DNA of 34,823 nt from an uncultured Ruminococcus sp. (GCA_900541495.1 UQKC01000023.1:1-34823), one strand, 5' to 3'. Numbered from the stretch's first letter, positions 16,214 to 24,636 are shown. Made by a program: numbers and translations. The notes: generated by a model from the sequence alone, not told the origin.

Positions 16214-18145
16214 TTATCTTCCGCTTTCCTTTATCTCGCCCGAACGGTACGCTGCAAGAAGTTCTCTCAGATCGCTTATCTGTTCAAGCAGTTCCTTACC
16301 CTTATCCGTATCGGAGATATTCGCGCGGCGGTCAAGCTTTTCAACAAGGTGTATCGTAGGCGTATGCTCGCTCTCCCCTGCCACGAATGGTTTATGCTCG
16401 GCAAGGTTAAGGCTGTGCGAATCGTAGATGAGTGTATAGCCTGCGATGCCCGTTGCTTTCTGATATGCTTTCGAGATGCCGCCGTCAATGACGAACAGCC
16501 TGCCGTCTGCACGGACGGGACTTTCGCCGTTCTTTATCTTGACGGGAACGTGACCGTTTATGATATGACCGTGCAGAGGGTCGAGTCCGAACATTGCAAG
16601 TATCTGCCCGCAGACATCTGCCTGCTCGGAGAAATGGTAATAGTCGTTGTAATTCTCTTTCCAAAGCTCCTTATCATCGATGAAATAACGTTCAAAGAAC
16701 GCCATTTTGTCCTTGCCGTAGAGCGGTGAGCAAGGTCCGCACCAGAGATACCAGAGGTAGTCTGCAGCGTAGTCCTTTTCCTCGCCCTCCTGCATAAAGT
16801 ACGCTTTGTTCGCTATCTCGTCAAGCTTATCGAGCATTGCTTTGCCCGAATACTGCCTGCCCTCGATATTTATGCTTTGCAGTTCGCCGTCCTTATCGAG
16901 CGGAATACAGCCGTGGAAAAGCAGGTTTCCGTTTATCGTTTTATACATTGAGCCTTTGGAATAGAGAAAGCGGATATGCTTATTCAAACGGTCGCTGTGC
17001 ATAAACGAATACGCAAGAACGGTCATAAGCTCGTTTTCCTCATCGGTGAGTTCAAGCGGGCGCTCGGGGTAAACTGTCGGGAAATTCATGTCGAGAAGCT
17101 TATACTTCTTTCCGCCTATCTCAACGGTATTATCGGTAAAATCCGCCTTGCCGAAAACGCTGTGTTCAGCCATACCCCATTCGGGGTGACGCTCGATGAG
17201 CTGACCCTCGAGTTTGAGCTGGATAATGGTTATAGCTTTGTGCATCTTCGCAACAAGACCCGTATCAACGGGATCATAGATGTTGTCGTCAAGTGTTTGC
17301 GGTGCGAAAAGTGCGCAGTCATCGTCCTTGTAGGTTTCGCCTGCGAATACGGCAAGCGCGCGGAGATTCAGACCGTAGCCGTCCTCCAGCACATCGAAGT
17401 TGTTGTAGCGCATCGAAATTCGTATAACGTTTGCGATAAGCGCCCAGTTGCCCGATACCGCGCCCATCCACGAAATGTCGTGATTTCCCCACTGGATATC
17501 AACATCGTGTATCTTCATCAGCTCGTCCATGATTATATCCGCACGAGCGCCCCTGTCATAGATATCGCCGATTATATGCAGATTATCTATCGCAAGCGAT
17601 TGGATAAGCTCGCATATCGACTTGATAAAATGGTCGGCTATCTCGGTATCGAGGATAGTTTTGATTATTTCATCGTAATAATATTCCTTTACAACATCGT
17701 CCGTTACGTTGAGAAGCTCGTCAAGGATATAGACCATATCCTTTGGTGTGCGCTTGCGGACTCTTGAACGCGTGTACTTTGCCGAAACCGCTTCGCAGAC
17801 GAGAATGAGCCGATATATCGTTATTCTGTACCATTCATCGGTGAGCTTTCCCTGATGATAAAGCTCCTTTAATTTTTTATCGGGGTAATAAATGAGAAAC
17901 GCAAGCTCCTCACGCTCCGCCGAAGATACGGTCTTTCCGAGCGTTATGTCTATCTTGTTTTTTATCATTCCCGATGCGCTTTTGAGCATATGCAGGAACG
18001 CTTCATATTCGCCGTGGATATCGCTGAAAAAATACTCCGTTCCCTTTGGCAGGCTTCGTATCGCGGAGAGATTGACAATTTCGCTGACTGCACTGTCGAT
18101 AGTCGGGAACTTTTTTGCAAGCAGGGTAAGATATTTTTTGTCCAT
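16214..18145 (-). CDS. fbp: Fructose-1,6-bisphosphatase, class III
   Basis: A 643-residue cytosolic enzyme converting fructose-1,6-bisphosphate to fructose-6-phosphate, the gluconeogenic step. It belongs to the Firmicute-type class III, a metallophosphatase. Visible metal-binding motifs: FFSDIHGEYEAF (Asp42, His44), GDIYDRG (193-199) and GNHD (220-223). A later NGHVPVK-type segment and an EHSVFGKADF stretch also fit. Length matches the family (about 640-670). The ATG at 18145 is preceded by AAGGAT. It is monocistronic, between a terminator and a family B MITE. Confidence 0.95.
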   Translation of the reverse strand: MDKKYLTLLAKKFPTIDSAVSEIVNLSAIRSLPKGTEYFFSDIHGEYEAFLHMLKSASGMIKNKIDITLGKTVSSAEREELAFLIYYPDKKLKELYHQGKLTDEWYRITIYRLILVCEAVSAKYTRSRVRKRTPKDMVYILDELLNVTDDVVKEYYYDEIIKTILDTEIADHFIKSICELIQSLAIDNLHIIGDIYDRGARADIIMDELMKIHDVDIQWGNHDISWMGAVSGNWALIANVIRISMRYNNFDVLEDGYGLNLRALAVFAGETYKDDDCALFAPQTLDDNIYDPVDTGLVAKMHKAITIIQLKLEGQLIERHPEWGMAEHSVFGKADFTDNTVEIGGKKYKLLDMNFPTVYPERPLELTDEENELMTVLAYSFMHSDRLNKHIRFLYSKGSMYKTINGNLLFHGCIPLDKDGELQSINIEGRQYSGKAMLDKLDEIANKAYFMQEGEEKDYAADYLWYLWCGPCSPLYGKDKMAFFERYFIDDKELWKENYNDYYHFSEQADVCGQILAMFGLDPLHGHIINGHVPVKIKNGESPVRADGRLFVIDGGISKAYQKATGIAGYTLIYDSHSLNLAEHKPFVAGESEHTPTIHLVEKLDRRANISDTDKGKELLEQISDLRELLAAYRSGEIKESGR

Positions 18146-18160
18146 ATTAAAAATCCTTAT

Positions 18161-18253
18161 AGGAGTTCTCTAAAAACCTAAACAAAATAATACTTCGTAT
18201 TATTCGCAAAGTCGCAGAAATTTTGCCGTGAGGGAGGTTTTTAGAGGTTCCCT
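18161..18253. mobile_element. MITE family B, internally deleted copy (93 bp)
   Basis: Ends AGGAGTTCTCTAAAAACC and GGTTTTTAGAGGTTCCCT flank the AATAATAC/GTATTATT hairpin. The reverse complement matches the 11791 copy except that about 106 bp between two TTGC words are missing. A possible TAT duplication flanks it (18158-18160, 18254-18256). It lies in the upstream region of fbp, within 20 bases of the start codon. Confidence 0.75.
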
Positions 18254-18262
18254 TATGTAACA

Positions 18263-18303
18263 CCAATACCGCACAAGGCATTTTTCGCTTTGTACGGTGT
18301 TGG
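18263..18303 (-). terminator. Hairpin after ptsI (possible terminator)
   Basis: An imperfect inverted repeat (CCAATACCGCACAAGGC against GCTTTGTACGGTGTTGG) just beyond the ptsI stop. It lacks a clear T tract on the minus strand, so it may be a weak or factor-dependent terminator. Confidence 0.45.
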
Positions 18304-18316
18304 AAAATTTATAAAT

Positions 18317-19951
18317 TTACTTTGTAAGATCGCATTTTCTTACTGCGTCCCTTACCTTTAATACGAAAGCAGGCGAAACGGAAAGCTCGTCGATTCCCAT
18401 TCGCAGGAACGTTTCGGTAAGGCTCGTGTCAGCCGCAAGCTCTCCGCAAATGCCTATCCAAGCGCCGTGCTTGTGAGCGTTTTCTGCCGACATTTCGATA
18501 AGGCGAAGAATAGCTTCGTGGTGAGTGTCGATGAACTGCTCAATATTGGCGTTCTGACGGTCGCAGGCGAGAGTGTACTGCGTGAGGTCGTTCGTGCCGA
18601 CGCTGAAAAAGTCTACCATTGGCGCAAGCTTGTCGCTTATTATCGCAGCTGCAGGGGTTTCTATCATAATGCCGAGTTCGACCTTGTCGGAAACCTCAAC
18701 GCCCTCCGATTTTAGCTGTTCCTTTACCTCGCCGCAGATCGCAAGTATCTTTTCGACTTCGGAAACGCTCGTTATCATCGGGAACATTATGCCGAGATTG
18801 CCGTAAGCGGACGCTCTGTAAAGCGCACGGAGCTGTGTTCGGAAAATTTCGGGGCGTGTAAGGCAAATTCTTATCGCACGGTAGCCGAGCGCAGGATTTT
18901 CTTCCTTTTCCAGTCCGAAATAATCGACCTGCTTGTCTGCACCGATATCGAGAGTTCGGATTATGACCTTTTTGCCTGCCATACTTTCAAGAACACGCTT
19001 GTAAGCGGCGAACTGCTGCTCCTCGGTCGGGTAATCGCTGCTTTCGAGATAGAGGAATTCGCTTCGGAACAAGCCTATTCCGCCTGCGTCGTTCGCAAGA
19101 ACTGCGCCGATGTTGTCAACGCTGCCGATGTTGGCGTAAATGTTGATATTTCTGCCGTCGAGAGTAACATTTTCCTTGCCTTTGAGTTCCTGTAAGAGAT
19201 GCTTTTTCTCCTCGTCCTCTTTGCGCTTCTTTTCGAGCCTTGCAACGGTTTCCTCATCGGGGTCGATGAAAATCTCGCCTGTGTAGCCGTCAACAGCGGC
19301 AAAAACTCCGCTTTTTACGGTATTGAGAAGCTCCGTTCCAACGCCTATGACCGCAGGGATATTCATATTTCTTGCAAGGATAGCCGTATGAGAATTGGAC
19401 GAGCCGAAAGCCGTTACGAATGCGAGGACTTTGTCCTTGTCGAGCTGAACGGTTTCGCTCGGTGCGAGGTCGTCAGCGCAAATTATCACCTTTTCATCGG
19501 AAACAGCGTCCGAACCGCCCTCGTCCGAAAGACAGCTTATGATACGGTTGGAAATATCCTTGACATCAGCCGAACGAGCCTGCATATATGCATCGTCCAT
19601 TGAAGCGAACATTTCCGAGAAGTTGTCCGCTGTTACTGCGACTGCATATTCGGCGTTGACGGACTGCGTTTCTATAATGCTTTCGATAGATTCGTTGTAG
19701 TCCTCGTCCTCTATCATCATCTGATGTATCTCAAAGATCTGCGCATTTGCTTCGCCAACCTCTTTGAGCGCTTTTTCGTAAATAGCGCGAAGCTGCTCGG
19801 TTGCTTTTTCCTTTGCCTTTGTCAGCCTTGCCTTTTCAGCTTCAATATCTTCGATGTGAGTTCTCTTGACCGATGCTTCTCTGCGAGTGAAAACGGAAAT
19901 ACGTCCGAGTGCGATAGCACCGTAAACTCCCTTGCCCTTTAAAGTTGTCAT
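18317..19951 (-). CDS. ptsI: PTS enzyme I (phosphoenolpyruvate-protein phosphotransferase)
   Basis: A 544-residue cytosolic enzyme that takes phosphate from PEP and passes it to HPr. The N-terminal HPr-binding and phospho-His domains carry the active His188 in FGSSNSHTAILARNMNIPAV (usual form GGRTSHTAI). The C-terminal PEP-binding barrel shows GIGLFRSEFLYLE, NPALGYRAIRICL, VGTNDLTQYTLACDR and the GICGELAAD segment with the catalytic Cys. The ATG at 19951 follows GGAGGAGC. It is the last gene of the fruR-fruK-fruA-ptsH-ptsI unit, 57 bases after ptsH with a GC-rich hairpin between. Confidence 0.95.
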   Translation of the reverse strand: MTTLKGKGVYGAIALGRISVFTRREASVKRTHIEDIEAEKARLTKAKEKATEQLRAIYEKALKEVGEANAQIFEIHQMMIEDEDYNESIESIIETQSVNAEYAVAVTADNFSEMFASMDDAYMQARSADVKDISNRIISCLSDEGGSDAVSDEKVIICADDLAPSETVQLDKDKVLAFVTAFGSSNSHTAILARNMNIPAVIGVGTELLNTVKSGVFAAVDGYTGEIFIDPDEETVARLEKKRKEDEEKKHLLQELKGKENVTLDGRNINIYANIGSVDNIGAVLANDAGGIGLFRSEFLYLESSDYPTEEQQFAAYKRVLESMAGKKVIIRTLDIGADKQVDYFGLEKEENPALGYRAIRICLTRPEIFRTQLRALYRASAYGNLGIMFPMITSVSEVEKILAICGEVKEQLKSEGVEVSDKVELGIMIETPAAAIISDKLAPMVDFFSVGTNDLTQYTLACDRQNANIEQFIDTHHEAILRLIEMSAENAHKHGAWIGICGELAADTSLTETFLRMGIDELSVSPAFVLKVRDAVRKCDLTK

Positions 19952-19973
19952 AGATAAGCTCCTCCCGTTGAAC

Positions 19974-19997
19974 GGACGGCGGAACTGTCCGCCGCCC
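19974..19997 (-). other. GC-rich intercistronic hairpin between ptsH and ptsI
   Basis: A 7-bp stem CGGCGGA/TCCGCCG with an ACTG loop and further pairing outside. It sits just before the ptsI ribosome site and has no T tract. It may set the ratio of HPr to enzyme I through processing or reduced translation. Confidence 0.5.
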
Positions 19998-20008
19998 TTT
20001 TGTCAATA

Positions 20009-20275
20009 TTATTCGCCGAAACCGTCCTCAAACATCTTTACGAATTCATCAAGTACAGCCTGCTCATCGCCGCCCGAAACGGTCAGCTCAACGTCTGTGC
20101 CTTTCTTGATGCCTGCTGCCATTATCTGCATTACAGCCTTAGCCTTGATCTCCTTGCCGTTGGCTTTCATAACGATCTCGCTGTCGGGGTGTTCCTTTGC
20201 TGCCTTTGCGATCATTCCTGCGGGACGCATATGCATACCCTCTGCGTTTACTACTGTTACAACCTTTGATACCAT
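20009..20275 (-). CDS. ptsH: HPr phosphocarrier protein
   Basis: An 88-residue cytosolic phosphocarrier between enzyme I and the fructose EII. The active His15 lies in AEGMHMRPAG, a variant of GLHARPA. The Ser46 site that HPr kinase modifies in most Firmicutes is replaced: the segment KSIMGVM reads KAVMQIM, with Ala47 at the aligned place. This HPr should therefore not be able to act as the classical Ser-P-HPr corepressor of CcpA. It lies between fruA and ptsI. Confidence 0.95.
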   Translation of the reverse strand: MVSKVVTVVNAEGMHMRPAGMIAKAAKEHPDSEIVMKANGKEIKAKAVMQIMAAGIKKGTDVELTVSGGDEQAVLDEFVKMFEDGFGE

Positions 20276-20335
20276 AGTTATTCTCTCCTTATAAAATATT
20301 TTTTATTCTTAAATGAATTGCTTGACTTTGAAAAT

Positions 20336-22246
20336 TTATTTTGATATCTTCTTTTTTAAAAGTCCGAGAAGAAGCATACTGATAACAGAACCTACAACGA
20401 GTGATACCACATACATTACTGGGTTTCCGACTACAGGGAATACGAAGATTCCGCCGTGAGGTGCGCGGAGCGTGCAGCCGAATGCCATTGAAAGTCCGCC
20501 TGCCGTTGCTGCTCCGACGAGGCAGGCAGGGATAACTCTTGCAGGGTCGGCAGCCGCATAAGGAATTGCGCCCTCTGTGATAAAGCTGAGTCCCATAATG
20601 TAGTTTACAGGTCCGCTCTTGCGTTCGTCCTCTGTGAATCTGTCCTTGAAGAATGTCGTTGCGAGTGCGATAGCGATCGGAGGAACCATACCGCCGACCA
20701 TTACAGCCGCCATTATGTCATAATTGCCCGAAGCAATAGCCGCCGTGCCGAATACATAAGCCGCCTTGTTGAACGGACCGCCCATATCTATCGACATCAT
20801 TCCGCCGAGTACACAGCCGAGGAGAATTTTGCTCGAATTTCCCATATTGGAAAGGAAGTTTGAAAGTCCCTCATTGAGCATACCCATTATCGGGTTGACT
20901 GCGCACATCATTATTGCGACCATTGCAAGTCCGCCGAGCGGATAGATAAGAACAGGTTTTATTCCGTTGAGCGCTTTCGGCATCTTGTCACAGGCTTTTT
21001 CAAGCATAAGCGTGAGGAAACCGCCGATGAAGCCTGCAAGCAAAGCTCCGAGGAAGCCCGAGGGAACGTCACCTGCGGGTGAAGCGAACGTTGCGCCCGA
21101 AACAGCCATTGCGCCGCCTGCCATACCTACAAGAAGTCCCGGCCTGTCGGCAATGCTCTTGCCGATATAGCCTGCAAGGATAGGTATCATAAAGTTGAAT
21201 GCGTAGCCGCCAATTGTTTTGAACCAAGCCGCAGCCGCAAGATGCGTACCGAAGTCGCTGTCCTGAGGTGCGCCGCCTATCGAGTCGATGAGGAATGCAA
21301 ACGCAATGAAAATACCGCCTGCAACAGTGAACGGGAGCATATTTGAAACGCCGTTCATAAGGTGCTTGTAAAGCTTTCTGCCGAAGCTTTCATTTCCCGA
21401 TGAAGAAGCTCTTTCGGATTTTCCGCCCTCGTGATGATATACGGGAACATCGCTGTATTCTACACGGTTGATAAGCTCCTCGGGTATCTTTATTCCGTCC
21501 GAAACCTTTGTGATGATAACTCTTTTTCCGTCAAAGCGAGCCATTTCGACAGTCTTGTCAGCCGCAACGATTATGCCGTCGCAGTTCGCTATCTCCTCAT
21601 CAGTGAGGATATTCTTAGCACCGCCCGAGCCGTTTGTTTCGACCTTTATCGAGATGCCAAGCTTCTTTCCTGCCTTTTCGAGAGCCTCGGCAGCCATATA
21701 GGTATGCGCGATTCCCGTCGGGCAAGCCGTTACTGCAAGAACTTTGTAACCGTCAGCCGACTTGACTTCCGCTTTCGGCTCGTCGGGGAACTTTTCGTTC
21801 TCCATATCGTCAATGACTTTGAGGAATTCGTCCTTGTCCTTTGCGGCAAGAAGCTTCGCACGGAAATCTTCGTCCATAAGAATTGTCATAAGCCGCGAAA
21901 GCACTTCAAGGTGAACATCGCCGTCATTCGGTGCTGCTATCATAAACAGGAGGTTGGAAGGTTCATCATCGAGCGCTTCGTAATCAACGCCCTCGGGAAC
22001 TGTCATTGCCGCAAGTGACGGCGCTTTTACCGCTTCGCTCTTTGCGTGAGGTATCGCAATACCTTCGCCGACAGCCGTTGAACCCTTTTCTTCACGGGCA
22101 AGAATACCCTTTTTGTATTCGTCCTTATCCGCAATATTTCCGCCCTTTACCTGAAGATCTATCAGCATATCGATAGCTTCACTCTTAGTCTTTGGCGAAC
22201 CGCCGAGCATGATGCTTTCTTTGTTAAGCAGGTCAACTATTCTCAT
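20336..22246 (-). CDS. fruA: PTS fructose-specific EIIABC transporter
   Basis: A 636-residue membrane transporter with domains in the order IIA-IIB-IIC. IIA (1-145) carries His67 in GEGIAIPHAKSEA. IIB (about 165-265) carries phospho-Cys175 in VTACPTGIAHTYMAA. IIC (about 285-630) has roughly ten membrane segments, with GGPFNKAAYVFG and EGAIPYAA. It imports fructose as fructose-1-phosphate, the substrate of the FruK encoded just upstream. The start follows GAGGAGGAC. The gap from fruK is 33 bases. Confidence 0.95.
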   Translation of the reverse strand: MRIVDLLNKESIMLGGSPKTKSEAIDMLIDLQVKGGNIADKDEYKKGILAREEKGSTAVGEGIAIPHAKSEAVKAPSLAAMTVPEGVDYEALDDEPSNLLFMIAAPNDGDVHLEVLSRLMTILMDEDFRAKLLAAKDKDEFLKVIDDMENEKFPDEPKAEVKSADGYKVLAVTACPTGIAHTYMAAEALEKAGKKLGISIKVETNGSGGAKNILTDEEIANCDGIIVAADKTVEMARFDGKRVIITKVSDGIKIPEELINRVEYSDVPVYHHEGGKSERASSSGNESFGRKLYKHLMNGVSNMLPFTVAGGIFIAFAFLIDSIGGAPQDSDFGTHLAAAAWFKTIGGYAFNFMIPILAGYIGKSIADRPGLLVGMAGGAMAVSGATFASPAGDVPSGFLGALLAGFIGGFLTLMLEKACDKMPKALNGIKPVLIYPLGGLAMVAIMMCAVNPIMGMLNEGLSNFLSNMGNSSKILLGCVLGGMMSIDMGGPFNKAAYVFGTAAIASGNYDIMAAVMVGGMVPPIAIALATTFFKDRFTEDERKSGPVNYIMGLSFITEGAIPYAAADPARVIPACLVGAATAGGLSMAFGCTLRAPHGGIFVFPVVGNPVMYVVSLVVGSVISMLLLGLLKKKISK

Positions 22247-22279
22247 AATAAGTCCTCCTCATCAATTTTATGTCAACGA

Positions 22280-23179
22280 TCAAAGCGTTTTCAGAAGTTC
22301 ATCTATCTTGGCTTTTTCGGCAAGTCCGTCCGAGAAAGCTGTTGCACCGCCTGCCGCAGTTCCAAGCTTCAGAGCGTATTCATAATCGCCCTTGAGTGAG
22401 CCTGCTGTGAAGCCTGCGACCATCGAATCGCCTGCGCCGACGGAGTTCTTGACCGTTCCCTTGCATACGCCGCAGCGGTGCATCTTTCCGTATTCGTCAA
22501 TGAGCATCGCACCGTCGCCTGCCATTGAGATAAGCACATTCACCGCACCCATTTCCTGCAGTTTGCGAGCGTACTTTTCAATTTCTTCGTCCGTTTTAAG
22601 CTCAACTCCGAACATTTCGCCAAGCTCGTGATTGTTCGGCTTTACAAGGAAAGGCTTGTATTTAAGCACGTTGAGGAGCAAGTCCTTAGTTGCATCGACC
22701 ACGGTCTTGATGTTCCTGCCCGAGAGCCTTTCGAGAATTTTCTCATAGATATCGGACGGGAGCGAGGACGGTATGCTTCCTGCGAGGATAAGCGTGTCGC
22801 CGTCCGAAAGCTTGTCAAGCTTTGCAAAAAGAGCGTTGATAGCGGCTTCGTCAATGTCAGGTCCCTGTCCGTTGAGTTCGGTCTCCTCGGTGGATTTTAT
22901 CTTGACATTTATTCTTGAATTTCCGTTTTTAAGGCGAACGAAATCTGCATCAATGCCCATTTCGGAAAGTCCGTTTTCTATCGCTTCGCCCGTGAAGCCT
23001 GCCGTGAAGCCAAGCGCCTTTGAGTCGATGCCAAGCTCTCTCAATACTATTGAAACATTGATACCCTTTCCGCCGAAGTACATTTCTTCCTTTTCGGAAC
23101 GGTTCGTTGCGCCGAGCTTCATTTCGCCCGTATGAACAACATAGTCGATAGCAGGGTTGAAAGTTACTGTATAAACCAT
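22280..23179 (-). CDS. fruK: 1-phosphofructokinase
   Basis: A 299-residue cytosolic PfkB-family kinase that phosphorylates fructose-1-phosphate to the 1,6-bisphosphate. Family marks: NPAIDY near the N terminus, GGKGINVS (36-43), and the C-terminal GAGDSMVAGF with catalytic Asp251. The start follows AAGGAGGTAA within the end of fruR, whose stop lies one base before the ATG, so the two are translationally linked. Confidence 0.94.
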   Translation of the reverse strand: MVYTVTFNPAIDYVVHTGEMKLGATNRSEKEEMYFGGKGINVSIVLRELGIDSKALGFTAGFTGEAIENGLSEMGIDADFVRLKNGNSRINVKIKSTEETELNGQGPDIDEAAINALFAKLDKLSDGDTLILAGSIPSSLPSDIYEKILERLSGRNIKTVVDATKDLLLNVLKYKPFLVKPNNHELGEMFGVELKTDEEIEKYARKLQEMGAVNVLISMAGDGAMLIDEYGKMHRCGVCKGTVKNSVGAGDSMVAGFTAGSLKGDYEYALKLGTAAGGATAFSDGLAEKAKIDELLKTL

Positions 23180-23180
23180 G

Positions 23181-23930
23181 TCACATTACCTCCTTGATAT
23201 TTGCCTTTGAAAGATATTTTTTATCCTGAAGCTTGTCCGTGATGATATTCACTCTGCCAAGCTGTGTGAACGTTATTGCCGAAACCTGACCGAATTTGGA
23301 GTGGTCTGCAAGAATATAAACTGTTTGACTGTTCTGAACCGCAGCTGTCTTTACGCTCGCTTCGTTTCGGTCGGGGGTCGTAACGCCCGATGAAAGTGAG
23401 ATACCATTCGCACCGATGAAGCATTTTGTAAAGTTGTAGCTTTGCAGACTGCTCACACATTCCGCTCCGACGATAGCTTCCGTTGTGACCTTTATCTCAC
23501 CTGCGGGGATATAGACCTTGAAGCCTCTCTGCGCAAGCTTTTTTGCGTGTACGAACGCATTTGTCACGAATATCACGCTCTTGTCGGGGAGAAAATCTAT
23601 CATCTTTTCAGTGGTCGTTCCTGCATCGATGAAAACCAAGTCGCCGTCATCGATGAGCGAAGCCGCATATCTCACTATCGCCGTTTTTTCCTCGGTGAAA
23701 AGCTTCGACTTCGATTCAACGTCATTTTCCACCATACTAAACGAACGGTCGTCAGCGGCTATCGCACCGCCGTGTACTTTTTTCAGCAGACCCTTTTCGT
23801 CAAGCTGCGTAAGGTCACGTCTGACGGTCGATTCGGACGCTCCAAGCTGCTCGCAAAGCTCCGTCATTGTGACGCTGCCGCTGCGCTTTACCTGATCGAG
23901 TATAAAAGCGTGTCTTTCTTCCGTAAGCAT
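23181..23930 (-). CDS. fruR: DeoR-family repressor of the fructose operon
   Basis: A 249-residue regulator. The N-terminal winged helix (TMTELCEQLGASESTVRRDL, about 20-39) is of DeoR type, and the sugar-phosphate sensor domain follows (FIDAGTTTEKMIDFL, IVGAECV, FIGANGIS). The frame is open to 24038, but the ATG at 23930 is preceded by AGAAGGTG and gives the normal family length. It is first in the fru operon, so it probably represses its own promoter, with fructose-1-phosphate or the bisphosphate as inducer by analogy with known FruR proteins. Confidence 0.92.
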   Translation of the reverse strand: MLTEERHAFILDQVKRSGSVTMTELCEQLGASESTVRRDLTQLDEKGLLKKVHGGAIAADDRSFSMVENDVESKSKLFTEEKTAIVRYAASLIDDGDLVFIDAGTTTEKMIDFLPDKSVIFVTNAFVHAKKLAQRGFKVYIPAGEIKVTTEAIVGAECVSSLQSYNFTKCFIGANGISLSSGVTTPDRNEASVKTAAVQNSQTVYILADHSKFGQVSAITFTQLGRVNIITDKLQDKKYLSKANIKEVM

Positions 23931-23985
23931 TTTCAGCACCTTCTTTTTTGAATGTATTTGAACGTTTGTGATTGTTTCTGCTATG

Positions 23986-24014
23986 ATAATAACACAGCTC
24001 AATAAGAAAATCAA
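23986..24014 (-). promoter_or_regulatory. Promoter of the fru-pts operon
   Basis: On the minus strand TTGATT (24009-24014), 17 bp, TATTAT (23986-23991), flanked by the TTTGAAYGT boxes. Confidence 0.6.
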
Positions 24015-24080
24015 TAGTTTTCGGTCAAAAACATTCAAAAAGCTTTATTTTTGTATATTTGTATAAGTGTAAGCTTTTTG

Positions 24081-24114
24081 AATTGTGCATTATAACAATA
24101 TATACTGCACAATT
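24081..24114. repeat. Inverted repeat AATTGTGCA/TGCACAATT
   Basis: Perfect 9-bp arms (24081-24089, 24106-24114) around an AT-rich 16-base loop, in the gap between the fru and mgtE promoters. There is no T tract; role unknown. The remaining stretch 24115-24348 is AT-rich and, apart from two putative operator words, shows no gene. Confidence 0.5.
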
Positions 24115-24348
24115 TTGCGTCAAACTATACATTTCGCATACTGCAAACATTATTTTTGCGGCGTGCAAGCTTCATAAACGTTCATTTCCATTCAATTTAT
24201 ACCGATGAAATTTTATTCTACAGATATAATGAGTGGAATTATCGTCTTTTTCAGCACGTCTTTTCGCAAAATGAAACTTTTCCCACTCTTTAAACGGTCA
24301 AAAAACTGCAATATTATTTTCAGCAATATTATTTTACATACAATTTAA

Positions 24349-24377
24349 TTGACAAACTATCCCTTTGGTGTTATAAT
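24349..24377 (+). promoter_or_regulatory. Consensus promoter of mgtE
   Basis: TTGACA (24349-24354), 17 bp, TATAAT (24372-24377): a perfect consensus. The expected leader before mgtE is about 250 bases. Confidence 0.85.
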
Positions 24378-24412
24378 TATTTTGCAAAAAATATAAATAT
24401 TTGACCACGGAG

Positions 24413-24574
24413 GTGAATAAAGTGGCAAACGGCGATAGCTGCGGGTCAAACGGGCGATCATACAGATATTTTCATACAGCTGATAAGGCTCGCTTTGCGC
24501 TGCCATTTTATTCACTGTAAATAACGATACCTGCCCGTATATGACCTGCAGCGACTGTCATATACGGGATTTTT
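24413..24574 (+). promoter_or_regulatory. Structured mgtE leader: long-range helix plus terminator
   Basis: GTGAATAAAGTGGCA (24413-24427) pairs over 15 bp (one G-U) with TGCCATTTTATTCAC (24501-24515), enclosing about 73 bases. An intrinsic terminator follows: CCCGTATATGAC (24534-24545) with GTCATATACGGG (24557-24568) and ATTTTTA. ACGGGC (24450-24455) could pair with GCCCGT (24533-24538) as an antiterminator. The arrangement suggests control of mgtE by premature termination. It does not match the M-box (ykoK) core as I remember it. Confidence 0.65.
24422..24520 (+). CDS. Small ORF in the mgtE leader (32 residues, GTG start)
   Basis: GTG at 24422 lies 7 bases after a strong GGAGGT site. The ORF encodes about 32 residues beginning MANGDSCGSNGRSYRYF and ends at TAA 24518, 13 bases before the terminator stem. 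Its start codon and part of its ribosome site are paired with its own last codons in the long helix. It may be a leader peptide whose translation decides whether the terminator forms. It has no run of acidic residues or prolines as in MgtL. Alternatively the region is a non-coding aptamer and the ORF is chance. Confidence 0.45.
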   Translation: MANGDSCGSNGRSYRYFHTADKARFALPFYSL

Positions 24575-24636
24575 ATTCCCCGATGTCCGTCAGTTTGATG
24601 TACAGCATACATTAAAAAGAAACGGAGGACATTCCA

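Larger units (their letters stand above)
23947..24195. promoter_or_regulatory. Cluster of TTTGAAYGT boxes (putative FruR operators)
   Basis: Repeated words around the fru promoter: TTTGAATGT (23947-23955) and TTTGAACGT (23957-23965) one helical turn apart downstream of the -10; ACATTCAAA (24031-24039) upstream of the -35; TTTGAATTG (24077-24085); AACGTTCA (24177-24184); CATTCAA (24189-24195). The arms ATTCAAAAAGCTT (24033-24045) and AAGCTTTTTGAAT (24071-24083) form a perfect 13-bp inverted repeat. Assignment to FruR is inference from position. Confidence 0.5.

Noticed and set aside
16976..17767. 263-codon open frame on the plus strand
   Set aside because: It lies wholly antisense to fbp, has no ribosome site and no recognisable domain; it is a shadow of the fbp codon pattern.
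24400..24580. M-box (ykoK) magnesium riboswitch upstream of mgtE
   Set aside because: The conserved M-box core sequences as I remember them are not seen; reported instead as an unclassified structured leader. A covariance search would be decisive.
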